NCBI GenBank assembly: GCA_021812285.1
Contig: JAKAOH010000016.1
Location: 1-33,449, forward strand
Source of the DNA: Acidobacteriota bacterium
GTDB taxonomy: Bacteria > Acidobacteriota > Terriglobia > Acidiferrales > UBA7541
DNA: 33,449 nucleotides
Direction: 5' to 3'
How positions within the stretch are numbered: position 1 is the stretch's first letter; each line of letters starts with the position of its first letter. The notes beneath the pieces were generated by a model. That model searched no databases, had not been told where the DNA came from, and worked only from the letters and a program-made list of their open reading frames with translations. The position numbers were made by a program, and so were the translations under genes. Positions 16,568 through 23,516 of this stretch are shown in pieces.

Positions 16568-18718
16568 TCATTTGCCGCCGCCCCAGCTGTAGCGCAAACC
16601 CACGCGATACGACACTCCGAGCGCGGGATAACCGAGCACGATCTGGTAGCGCCGGTCGAACATATTGTCCACGCGCGCGTAGCTGCTCAGCCCGTTGCCC
16701 AGCCGCCAACTCGCGCCGAGGTTCACGATGAAATAGCTCGGCACGCTGGTCATTCCGAGGCCCAGAAAATCGCTGTCGGTGCGTCGGCCGACGTATTGCG
16801 CTTCGGCATTCCAATCCGTGTGCGCCGCGGAAACGTTTGCCACCACGTTCGCCGCGTTCAGCGGACGCAAAAACAGCCGGTTGCCGGGCAATTCAGTGGG
16901 ATCGAAGGCGTTGGGGCTGCGCAAGACGAGCGTATTGTCGTAAGTGTAGTTCGCGGCGATCAGAAGCCAACGCGCCGGCTGCGATTCCACTCTCGCGTTT
17001 GCCCCATACGCGCGCGAGCGGTCGGTATTGAAAAACGTGCCGGTGCCGTACGGGCAGGCCGAAGTGATCGAGCCGAAGCCGAAGCTCACGATGTCGTAGA
17101 ATTCGTTGCGAAAACCGTTGAGGCTTACGCGCACGCGGTCGGCCGCAAACGTCTGATCCACGCCGGCGTTGAGCGTCTGGCTGCGCTCGGGCCGCAGCGA
17201 GGGATTGCCGGGAAAACAGGGATCGTTCGAAAACGTGTCGAGAAACGACGGCGACTTGATGCCCCAACCGTAGGAAGCATAAACGCGGGTCGGTCCCCAT
17301 TCCGGATTTCCTTCGCGCAGCGCGTAGGAAAGCCCCATGCGCGGCACGACGCGCGTGCCGAAGCTGGCATTGGCGTCGGCGCGCGCGCCAAGAACGGCGC
17401 TAAGCCGGCGCGTCGCCTGCACTTCGGCTTCGAAATAGCCGGCTTGATTATTGCGCCGCGCGTGGATCCCGCCGAAATAGCCGTTTTCGACCTCGTATTC
17501 GTAGCCGGCGGTCAGCGCGCCATCGCCGAAAAGGTAGCTCGACTGCTCCTCGAAATCGAGCCGGTTGTATTCGTTTCGCGTGGTGTAGATGGGCGGATCG
17601 GCGTAGGTTTCTCCCAGATAGGATTCCGCGGCGTCCAGGTGATGGTGCCATCGGCTGCCCGTTTGGAAGTCCCAGGCGAGATTCGCCGAAACGTTTTTCA
17701 GCGCGTCGTGCTGATTCGGGTCGTAGGGCAGAAAAAGCGTTTGCCCGGCCACGCCCGCGTCGCTCGCGCTCGAACGAGCCGCCAGGCGCAGCGTGTCGGT
17801 CGGCGAGAAATGCCAGCCGAAATCGCCGGAAAGGGAATTGTCGCGGAAACGGTCGTTCGGCCCCTGTCCCTGCGTTTCGAACGAAGCGATTCCCGCCGAA
17901 TAATCCAGTTTTCCCGCCAGGCCGCTCAAATTCGCGCCGGCGTGCCAGGTGGAAAATTTGCCGCCGTCGGCGAACAGGTTGATGCGCGGGCGGCGCGTCG
18001 TGCCGCGACGCGTCAAAATCTGGATCACGCCGCTCATCGCGTCCGAACCGAAAAGCGCGCTCGCGGCTCCGTGCACCACTTCCACTTTTTCCACGTTGTC
18101 GAGCGTGAAATTCGAGAAATCCACCGCGCCGCCCGGCTCGTTCACGGGCGTCCCGTCCACGAGCACCTTGGTGAAATTGGAATTTCCGCCGTCGAGAAAA
18201 AGGGATGTCACGCCGCCCATCGGCCCGAGCTGGGAAATCGAGACGCCGGCGAGCGAAGTGAGGAGCGGCGCAAGCCACGCATCGTGCCGCTGTTCGATTT
18301 CCTGCCGCGTGACGACGTCCACCGGCCCCACCGTGTCGGAAACGGGCACCGGTTCGGCTTCCGCCGTCACCGTCACCGTCGAGGCGAGCGGCCGCAACGC
18401 CAGCCGCAGGTTCCAGATCATCCGCTGCCCGGCTCCGGCTCGGATTTTCCGCTCGACGGGCGTGAAGGACGCGTCGCTGATGCGAACCAGATAGCGTCCA
18501 GGAGGAAGTCTCAGCGTGTAGCGGCCATCCGCCGACGAAACGGCGCGATAAATGGCGCGGGACACTTCACCTTTGGCGACGACCGTCGCTCCGGCGATCG
18601 GCGCGCCGCTCGGATCGGCCAGAATGCCGGTGAGGCGCGCGTTTTTCGGCGCGGCGAATAACGAAAACGAAAAGAAAAGCAGAAACGGGAAGAAAACTGC
18701 CTGGCGCTTGACGAACAT
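16568..18718 (-). CDS. btuB: TonB-dependent outer-membrane cobalamin receptor (BtuB-like)
   Basis: The 716-residue protein starts with a signal peptide (MFVKRQAVFFPFLLFFSFSLFAAP). A carboxypeptidase-regulatory-like domain follows (about 27-110), then a TonB-box-like VTVTAEAE. Next is a plug domain (about 125-235) with LVDGTPVNEPGG and VEVVHGAASALFGSDAMSGVIQI, as in BtuB and FepA-type receptors. The remainder is a beta-barrel of about 22 strands. The terminal region (VGLRYSWGGGK) ends unusually in GGGK after the last aromatic. The cobalamin assignment rests on the riboswitch directly upstream and on btuFCD immediately before it on the same strand; barrel sequence alone would not decide the ligand. 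The start has AGGAGG with good spacing, next to a hairpin that could gate translation. Confidence 0.82.
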   Translation of the reverse strand: MFVKRQAVFFPFLLFFSFSLFAAPKNARLTGILADPSGAPIAGATVVAKGEVSRAIYRAVSSADGRYTLRLPPGRYLVRISDASFTPVERKIRAGAGQRMIWNLRLALRPLASTVTVTAEAEPVPVSDTVGPVDVVTRQEIEQRHDAWLAPLLTSLAGVSISQLGPMGGVTSLFLDGGNSNFTKVLVDGTPVNEPGGAVDFSNFTLDNVEKVEVVHGAASALFGSDAMSGVIQILTRRGTTRRPRINLFADGGKFSTWHAGANLSGLAGKLDYSAGIASFETQGQGPNDRFRDNSLSGDFGWHFSPTDTLRLAARSSASDAGVAGQTLFLPYDPNQHDALKNVSANLAWDFQTGSRWHHHLDAAESYLGETYADPPIYTTRNEYNRLDFEEQSSYLFGDGALTAGYEYEVENGYFGGIHARRNNQAGYFEAEVQATRRLSAVLGARADANASFGTRVVPRMGLSYALREGNPEWGPTRVYASYGWGIKSPSFLDTFSNDPCFPGNPSLRPERSQTLNAGVDQTFAADRVRVSLNGFRNEFYDIVSFGFGSITSACPYGTGTFFNTDRSRAYGANARVESQPARWLLIAANYTYDNTLVLRSPNAFDPTELPGNRLFLRPLNAANVVANVSAAHTDWNAEAQYVGRRTDSDFLGLGMTSVPSYFIVNLGASWRLGNGLSSYARVDNMFDRRYQIVLGYPALGVSYRVGLRYSWGGGK

Positions 18719-18724
18719 CGCGAT

Positions 18725-18748
18725 CCTCCTCTCTCGCCCGCGCGAGAG
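18725..18748 (-). promoter_or_regulatory. Hairpin abutting the btuB ribosome binding site
   Basis: Just before the btuB start the leader folds into a 7-bp hairpin (arms 18748-18742 and 18737-18731, 4-nt loop). It is followed at once by AGGAGG (18730-18725). With no U tract present, this looks like the expression platform of the cobalamin riboswitch acting on translation initiation. This is inference from position. Confidence 0.4.
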
Positions 18749-18799
18749 TTGAAGGTTGTTCCGGCTCGCAGGCGTCCAATAAGGCGCCCGGCCTTCGCC

Positions 18800-18980
18800 G
18801 GAATGGGGGCTTCGCCGGTCTCCTGGCTCGGCGGCGTGTTCCTGCCGAAGCGCCTTCCCGGCTCGAGCGAGCCAGTGGCGCTTCGTACGTTCGCGTTCCG
18901 CCTTACAGTCGCGCGGCGGCGACGGTTTTGCACCGTCTTCCCGTGCACGAAGCTCCGGGTGAATGAGAGCGACGCTCGTT
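18800..18980 (-). promoter_or_regulatory. Cobalamin riboswitch upstream of btuB
   Basis: Read on the minus strand, all core pieces occur in order: GGGAAGACGGTGCAAAACCG (about 18942-18923), GCGACTGTAA, GAAGCGCCACTGG, CCGGGAAGGCGC and the B12 box GAGCCAGGAGACCGGC (about 18828-18813). This is a textbook adenosyl/methylcobalamin aptamer. Binding of B12 normally lowers expression of the downstream receptor. The aptamer lies between the btuD stop (19054) and the btuB start (18718). I see no strong promoter of its own, so readthrough from btuFCD is possible. Confidence 0.9.
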
Positions 18981-19053
18981 GCCGGAACGTTTCCGGCGGG
19001 GCGCCGCGGGTTTGCGAATCAAGCGAAATCGGATTGCGCGCTTCCTTCGGTTC

Positions 19054-19917
19054 TTATTCCGTTCTCACCTCCAGCACAATTCTGGGCCGGCCGCTCGCGC
19101 CAGGCTCGACGCGCAGCGGCGCGGCAAAGACTTCCCGCAAGACTGTTTCCTGAAACACTTCGCTCGGCTTTCCCGTGCCAAGGGCCCGTCCGCGGTGCAT
19201 GAGCACCACCTGATCGGCGAATTCCGCGGCGAGGCCGAGTTCGTGCGTCACCACGACGATCGTCGCGCGGCCGTTCGCGGCGAGCGCGGCCAGTTGCCGC
19301 AGCAATTCCACCTGCCCGCCGATATCCAGGTGCAGCGTCGGCTCGTCGAGCAGTAGCAACAGCGGCTGCTGCGCCAGGGCCCGCGCCAGCACCACGCGCT
19401 GCTTTTCGCCGCCGGAAATTTCATGCATCCAGCGCTCGGCCAGATGAGCGCCGCCCACCTGTTCCAGCGATTTCATCGCCAGATCCAGATCGTCGGTGGA
19501 AGGAAAATGCAGCCGCCGGCTGTAAGGGTAGCGGCCCTGCAACACGTATTCCACCGCGCTCATCGGGAAAACAAGCGGGCTTTCCTGCTGCACCACCGCG
19601 ATTCGCTGCGCGCGCGTTCGCGCGTCCAGCTTTTCCAGCGAAACGCCGTCGAGTTCCACGTGCCCGGCGAGCGGCCGCAGCAGCCCGGAAAGCAGCCGCA
19701 GCAGCGTTGTTTTCCCGCTCGCGTTCGGCCCGACGATCATCAGCAATTCGCCGCGCCGCGCGCGGAAACTCACCGGCTCCAGCGTGAAGCGCGGCGCTGC
19801 GCTCCGCCCGGGATGGTACGCGTAGCTCAGGTGCTCGGCGAGCAGGCGCGGCGGCTCGCCCGGCGCAAACACCGGCAGATCGCGCGGATTCGCCAGCGGC
19901 GTTCCCGTCTCGCTCAT
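19054..19917 (-). CDS. btuD: Cobalamin ABC transporter, ATP-binding protein (BtuD-like)
   Basis: The cytoplasmic ATPase of the B12 importer, 287 residues. Walker A is GPNASGKTT, the Q-loop is in VVQQESP, the ABC signature is ISGGEKQRV, Walker B is LLLLLDEPT, and the H-loop is VVTHE. The order and spacing match the FecE/BtuD importer class. Start ATG 19917 overlaps the btuC stop by 4 nt (ATGA), indicating translational coupling. The frame is open far upstream inside btuC, but those codons are overlap and not part of the protein. Cobalamin is favoured over iron-siderophore because of the two flanking cobalamin riboswitch regions. Confidence 0.92.
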   Translation of the reverse strand: MSETGTPLANPRDLPVFAPGEPPRLLAEHLSYAYHPGRSAAPRFTLEPVSFRARRGELLMIVGPNASGKTTLLRLLSGLLRPLAGHVELDGVSLEKLDARTRAQRIAVVQQESPLVFPMSAVEYVLQGRYPYSRRLHFPSTDDLDLAMKSLEQVGGAHLAERWMHEISGGEKQRVVLARALAQQPLLLLLDEPTLHLDIGGQVELLRQLAALAANGRATIVVVTHELGLAAEFADQVVLMHRGRALGTGKPSEVFQETVLREVFAAPLRVEPGASGRPRIVLEVRTE

Positions 19918-20939
19918 CCCAGCTTCCTTCGCAGCAGATAAATAAAGACCGGCGCGCCCGCAATCGCCGTCATCGCGCCTACCGGCAATTCCGTCGGCGC
20001 GATCACCGTTCGCGCCAGCGTATCGGCGATGATCAGCGCGAGCGCGCCGCCCAGCGCCGACGCCGGAATCAGCAGCCGGTAATCCGAGCCGAACAGCATC
20101 CGCATCACGTGCGGCACCAGCAGCCCGATGTAGCCGATCGCCCCGCTCACCGAAACCGCCAGCGCCGTCAGCAGCGAACCGGCCAGATAAACCACCAGTT
20201 TCACGCGGCCCACATTCACGCCCAGGTGCTCCGCTTCCTGTTCGCCGGCGGCCAGCAGGTTCAAATCCGCCGCGGTCGTGTAAACGCCGCCGATCGTCAT
20301 CCACGCCACCAGCATCAGCCAGCCCGTTCGCACCGGCAGCGGCGACGACAAATCGCCCATCAGCCAGAAAGCCATTCCGCGCAGGTCGCGTCCCGGCAGC
20401 GACGCCATCAGAAACATGATGATCGCGGAAAAAAACGACGCGGTGATGATTCCCGCCAGCAGCAGCGTGAAGCTGTCCAGGTGGCCGTGCCTGCGTCCTA
20501 GAAAATAGACCGCCGCGACCGTCAGCAGCGCGCCGGCAAACGCGGCCGCCATCGTGCCGATCGTCGTTCGCGGCTGAACGAGCAGAGCCAGAATCGCGCC
20601 CAGCGCCGCGCCGCTCGATACGCCCAGCACGTAGGGATCGGCCAGCGGATTTCGCAAGAGCGCCTGAAATCCCGCTCCCGCGACGGAAAGCGAAGCGCCC
20701 ACCAGCAGCGCCAGCAGCACGCGCGGCAGCCGCAAATCCAGCACGATCATCCGGCAATCGGCGGTCATGTGCGCCGTGTTGCCGGTGGCGGCTTCCACCA
20801 GACACGCGCCCACCTGCGGCGTCGAAATCGAAACGGCGCCCAGCCGCAGCGAAATGACGGCGACCACGAGCAGAAGCAGCGCCAGCAGCAGCGTCACCCC
20901 GATCACTTTCCTTGAAGTCAGCGGTTTCGAGGGGCTCAT
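19914..20939 (-). CDS. btuC: Cobalamin ABC transporter permease (BtuC-like, FecCD family)
   Basis: A 341-residue FecCD-family permease with about ten hydrophobic helices, the first at residues 11-30 (VIGVTLLLALLLLVVAVISL). Family blocks seen: DLRLPRVLLALLVGASLSVAGAGFQALLRNPLADPYVLGVSSGAALGA near the N terminus, then LAGIITASFF, AIGYIGLLVPHVMRMLFG for coupling to the ATPase, and ELPVGAMTAIAGAPVFIYLLRR at the end. Two copies in the inner membrane form the channel with two BtuD subunits. The start is ATG 20939, overlapping the btuF stop by 4 nt. Earlier in-frame starts fall inside btuF and are rejected. Confidence 0.93.
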   Translation of the reverse strand: MSPSKPLTSRKVIGVTLLLALLLLVVAVISLRLGAVSISTPQVGACLVEAATGNTAHMTADCRMIVLDLRLPRVLLALLVGASLSVAGAGFQALLRNPLADPYVLGVSSGAALGAILALLVQPRTTIGTMAAAFAGALLTVAAVYFLGRRHGHLDSFTLLLAGIITASFFSAIIMFLMASLPGRDLRGMAFWLMGDLSSPLPVRTGWLMLVAWMTIGGVYTTAADLNLLAAGEQEAEHLGVNVGRVKLVVYLAGSLLTALAVSVSGAIGYIGLLVPHVMRMLFGSDYRLLIPASALGGALALIIADTLARTVIAPTELPVGAMTAIAGAPVFIYLLRRKLG

Positions 20940-22129
20940 GATTGCGCCCTCGCCCGCGCGGATTTCGGCACCACTCCGGCTGCTGGCTGGGCGAACGCGC
21001 TCGGATGCAGCGCTCGCGCCAGTTTCTCGATCGCGCCGATGAGCGGAGGGCTCGGCCGGTTGATCGCGTCGTTGACCACCAGAATGTGGCCGTCCTTTAC
21101 CGCTTTGAGGTCTCGCCAGCCGGCGCGCCGCTCGAGCGAGCGCGCGATTTCCGCGGGCGTGCCCGCGCTCGAAGCGGGAAAGATGAGATATTGCGGCTGC
21201 TTGGCCAGAACTTCTTCCAGGCTGATGTGCGGCCAATCCTCGCTCACGCTCACCACGGATTTCGCTCCGGCCCACCGCAGCGCGTCGGCGAGGAAAGTAT
21301 TGCGCCCCGTGGTGATCAGCGGATCCTCCCAAACGACGAAAAACACGCTTTTCGGCGAATGCCCCGCCAGCCGCGCGTGCACGGCCTCCAGCCGCGTTTC
21401 GAGCCGCGCCGCCAGCGCTTCTCCTGCTGCGTTTTCGCCGATCACCGCGCCGATTTCCCGCACCGAGCGAATCATGCCTTGCACCGTGTGGACATCGGTG
21501 GCGTAAACGGGAATGCCAAGCCCCTCGAGTGAATAGACCGTTTCCCACCGGTTGATCGAACCGTCCACGAAAACCAGACTCGGTTGCAGCGCCGCGATTC
21601 GTTCCAGGCTTGGCTCGACCGGCTCGCCCACGCTTTCGACGTGCGGCTCGCCCGCGGGAATTTCGCTGAAATCGGTGACGCCCGCGATTTTTTCCGCCGC
21701 GCCCAGTGCGTAAAGGATGTCGGTGTCGTTCGGCGCGAGCGAAACGATGCGCGTCACGTCAGCCGGAACACTCACGCGCCGGCCCGCTTCATCCGTCACC
21801 GTGCGCGTGGCCGGTTTCGGTTGCCGCGCGGCTTGGAAAGCCGCAAGCGGCGCGCGAACTCCCTGGCTCGCCGCGTGCTGGCGGCTTGCCCGCGCGCTTT
21901 TCTCTGGCCCTGCCGCCTCGATGAATCCTGTCATCCTGAGGCCGAACGCAGAAGCCGAACGCGCTTTGCCGACTCTTAGCGGCCGAAGGATCTGCTTTCC
22001 CTGGTGGCTCGCGACGAATTTCGCGGATGGGAGCACTGCTGCCAGGCCGAGCGCCAACACGATGAGTGGATGAGCCGCGAGCAACGTCACACGGCGCTCG
22101 AACGCGCGTCTTGTTTTTTTCGAGAACAA
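20936..22129 (-). CDS. btuF: Cobalamin-binding periplasmic protein (BtuF-like) with a repeat inserted after the signal peptide
   Basis: The mature part (from about residue 108, TVTDEAGRRVSVPADVTRIVSLAPNDTDILYALGA) is a class III periplasmic binding protein of the BtuF type that delivers B12 to BtuCD. The only start compatible with a signal peptide is TTG 22129-22127, giving 397 residues: MFSKKTRRAFERR, then a hydrophobic run (LIVLALGLAAVLPSA). Between signal peptide and mature domain there are about 70 residues of non-homologous sequence. Part of this (about 45-70, ILRPLRVGKARSASAFGLR) is the translation of an interspersed repeat. The TTG lies in the T tract of a predicted riboswitch terminator with no ordinary ribosome binding site; the GGGG of the terminator arm might serve. 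The exact start is therefore uncertain. The stop overlaps the btuC ATG by 4 nt. Confidence 0.85.
   Translation of the reverse strand: MFSKKTRRAFERRVTLLAAHPLIVLALGLAAVLPSAKFVASHQGKQILRPLRVGKARSASAFGLRMTGFIEAAGPEKSARASRQHAASQGVRAPLAAFQAARQPKPATRTVTDEAGRRVSVPADVTRIVSLAPNDTDILYALGAAEKIAGVTDFSEIPAGEPHVESVGEPVEPSLERIAALQPSLVFVDGSINRWETVYSLEGLGIPVYATDVHTVQGMIRSVREIGAVIGENAAGEALAARLETRLEAVHARLAGHSPKSVFFVVWEDPLITTGRNTFLADALRWAGAKSVVSVSEDWPHISLEEVLAKQPQYLIFPASSAGTPAEIARSLERRAGWRDLKAVKDGHILVVNDAINRPSPPLIGAIEKLARALHPSAFAQPAAGVVPKSARARAQS
21928..22005. repeat. Interspersed CATCCTGAG...GAAGGATCTG repeat inside btuF
   Basis: On the plus strand this stretch runs from TCATCCTGAGG to GAAGGATCTGCTTTCCC, with short internal repeats (GCCGAACGC twice). 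I recognise it as a copy of a small repeat family dispersed in many bacterial genomes, normally between genes (translated fragments such as CHPEAER or ILRPLR). Here it is read in frame within btuF. Only one copy is visible in this window, so the repeat assignment rests on recall. Confidence 0.55.
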
Positions 22130-22165
22130 AAAAGCCCCGGCGGGTGGAGCGGGGCTCTGGGAGCC
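22127..22165 (-). terminator. Riboswitch-controlled intrinsic terminator of btuFCD, with competing hairpin
   Basis: On the minus strand AGCCCCG (22156-22150) pairs with CGGGGCT (22139-22133), and TTTTTG follows, a clear intrinsic terminator just before btuF. Upstream, GGCTC (22165-22161) can pair instead with GAGCC (22157-22153), which uses bases of the terminator arm. The two folds are mutually exclusive, as expected for a riboswitch expression platform. Another hairpin, ACACTC/GAGTGT, lies directly upstream (about 22187-22166). Confidence 0.7.
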
Positions 22166-22197
22166 ACACTCCTGGCCGCGAGAGTGTCAGCTTTCTC

Positions 22198-22250
22198 CGA
22201 TTCGGGCAGGTTTCCTGACTGACGGCCTTCCGCGCGTGGCGGAACGTGGA
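22198..22250 (-). promoter_or_regulatory. 3' part of a cobalamin riboswitch (B12 box) before btuF
   Basis: The minus strand reads GGAAGGCCGTCAGTCAGG followed by AAACCTGCCCG. This contains the P6-side GGAAGGCC and a fully conserved B12 box (AGTCAGGAAACCTGCC, about 22220-22205). Just 5' of it is a 6-bp hairpin TTCCGC/GCGGAA. No matching 5' aptamer motifs (GCGAAT, CCGCCACTGTGA) occur immediately upstream. They appear only 340 nt further up, beyond a repeat. Confidence 0.7.
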
Positions 22251-22254
22251 AACT

Positions 22255-22345
22255 ATTGCGCTACCTCAGTTCCTGTAGGGCACGGCTTGAGCCGTGCCGT
22301 AAAGCCGGCCAAATATCGAGGGCTTAAGCCCCTGAGGGCCGGCCG
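22255..22345. repeat. Interspersed hairpin repeat inside the btuFCD leader
   Basis: Two strong inverted repeats are adjacent. The first is GGCACGGCT-TG-AGCCGTGCC (22279-22298), a perfect 9-bp stem. The second is GCCGGCC (22304-22310) against GGCCGGC (22337-22343), enclosing the 12-bp palindrome GGGCTTAAGCCC (22320-22331). The CTGTAGGGCACGGCTTGAGCCGTGCC type is, from memory, abundant between genes in acidobacterial genomes. It separates the 5' and 3' parts of the cobalamin riboswitch. Confidence 0.6.
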
Positions 22346-22479
22346 AAGAGGTGATGCAACAGCTCCAAGGGTGTTTCCGGCTCGCGTTTTTCTATCCGTC
22401 GCGCAACGCCCCATTGGTCTTTCCGGCACAGCGCCTGCCCGCCGGCCTCCTGGCGGGAGGAACCTGCTTCTCTTCTGCG

Positions 22480-22650
22480 CTGCGTGGGCGCTGCTGACGC
22501 GTCGAGCGGCCCTTCCGGTCGCCGTTCTACGCGGCTTCCGTGGGCGTCCCTTCATCGGGACGGGAAACACCGGCCGATCACAGTGGCGGGACCGCGGCCG
22601 ATTCGCACGGCCTTCCCTTCACCCGATCCGGCTGCTTGTTTCAAATCGAA
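22480..22650 (-). promoter_or_regulatory. 5' part (or complete upstream copy) of a cobalamin riboswitch
   Basis: The minus strand reads GGGTGAAGGGAAGGCCGTGC, GAATCGGCC, then GCGGTCCCGCCACTGTGATC (about 22623-22571), the canonical 5' core of a cobalamin aptamer. Further down are ACGGAAGCC and ACCGGAAGGGC, where the family has GAAGCCACTG and GGGAAGGC. Next comes GCGTCAGCAGCGCCC (about 22500-22486), which could be a degenerate B12 box. So this is either a complete but decayed copy, or the 5' half of a riboswitch whose real B12 box lies at 22205-22220. Confidence 0.75.
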
Positions 22651-22679
22651 GTGTAGGCGCGCGCCCGAGCCGGTGTCAA
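22650..22679 (-). promoter_or_regulatory. Sigma-70 promoter of the btuFCD leader
   Basis: TTGACA (22679-22674) and TACACT (22655-22650) are 18 nt apart. Transcription would start near 22643, immediately before the riboswitch 5' core. The -35 box overlaps the stop codon of the transposase remnant, so the promoter sits exactly at the border of the former insertion. Confidence 0.6.
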
Positions 22680-22975
22680 TCCGCGCCCGGGATGAGAATA
22701 CAGCAGGACGGATTCTGCACGCCGACGGTTGGGCGGTCCATGTCCAAATAGCGGCACGTGTCCCACTTCGAGCCGGCCATGTGCCGTAAGCGCGCTGCCG
22801 CCAGCGTCAGCGCCGATCGGCCGTCGGGAAACGCCCCGACCGCCCGCGTTCTTCGCCGTACTTCCCGCAGCAACCGCTCCAGCGGGTTGTTCGTTCGCAG
22901 GCAGCACCAGCGCTCCTGCGGAAACCCGTAGTAGTACAGCGTCTCCTCGCCCGAATCAGCGTTGACGTGACGGGC
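22676..22975 (-). pseudogene. IS256 (Mutator)-family transposase, C-terminal remnant
   Basis: One minus-strand frame reads GEETLYYYGFPQERW, RTNNPLERLLREVRRRTRAV, GAFPDGRSALTLAAARLRH and KWDTCRYLDMD, ending with TGA at 22678-22676. This is the characteristic C terminus of IS256-type DDE transposases, including the NPLERL...RRRTR...GAFPDG block. Only about 100 of the usual 400 residues remain, without start, DDE motifs or a recognisable terminal inverted repeat, so it is an inactive relic. It borders the btuFCD promoter on one side and a gene-poor stretch on the other. Confidence 0.85.
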
Positions 22976-23516
22976 GTCACAGACAGGAGATGCGAGTCTG
23001 GGTTATGTTTGGAGTGGTCGCAAGGGTGGGACGTTTCGCGTAAAAGCGGCTTGCGGCCTACAAAGAGGGGGACAGTTACAGCGTAGCGCGCGTTCCGAAT
23101 GGAGCGTTCGGTTCTTCCGCGCTGCGACAGCGAAGAGGGGCCGTTGGCAGTGGCCGACTGTCTCTCTCAACGAGTTACCGCCGGGGTTGCGCCTTCTCCC
23201 CCACGCCTACTTGGCCACCCCGGCGGACCCTTTTCAGTGGTTTCAAGGCCTGCCTCGGTCATTTCCCGCACTTCCCCCGCCCCTTTGTTTGGCGCTCATC
23301 TGCTGCAAAGTGATGCATTCTGCGCTCGCCGATTCCGCAGGCGCAGTGACATGTCCTGAGACGCCAAAGCATCGTGTTCGCCCGCGCCTTCGCGAAACTC
23401 TTGGCACGCTCGCAGTGCTCATGTGCAACGCTCGCGGTTGAAAGCGGGCATCTTTCCGAACTTTTGTGGACACGAATTTCCAATACGCTTATCACACAGC
23501 CGAAACCCAGAGGGCT
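22976..23516. other. Gene-poor stretch between the IS remnant and the M61 peptidase
   Basis: About 540 nt in which several open frames of 60-90 codons overlap on both strands. None has a convincing ribosome binding site, codon pattern or recognisable motif. I see no RNA gene, terminal repeat or attachment site. It may be decayed DNA from the same insertion as the transposase remnant. Confidence 0.5.

Noticed and set aside
20940-21548. btuC starting far upstream inside btuF
   Set aside because: The extra 200 residues are Arg/Gly-rich with no homology. ATG 20939 overlaps the btuF stop as ATGA, and the protein then begins like other FecCD permeases.
22438-22457. GCCAGGAGGCCGGC (minus strand) as a third B12 box
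   Set aside because: It resembles the box, but it sits within a simple CCCGCC/GGCGGG hairpin without the preceding GGGAAGGC motif, and is more likely part of a GC-rich repeat.
23099-23495. Several 60-90 codon frames on both strands after the IS remnant
   Set aside because: They overlap each other, lack ribosome binding sites and recognisable motifs, and look like random open frames.
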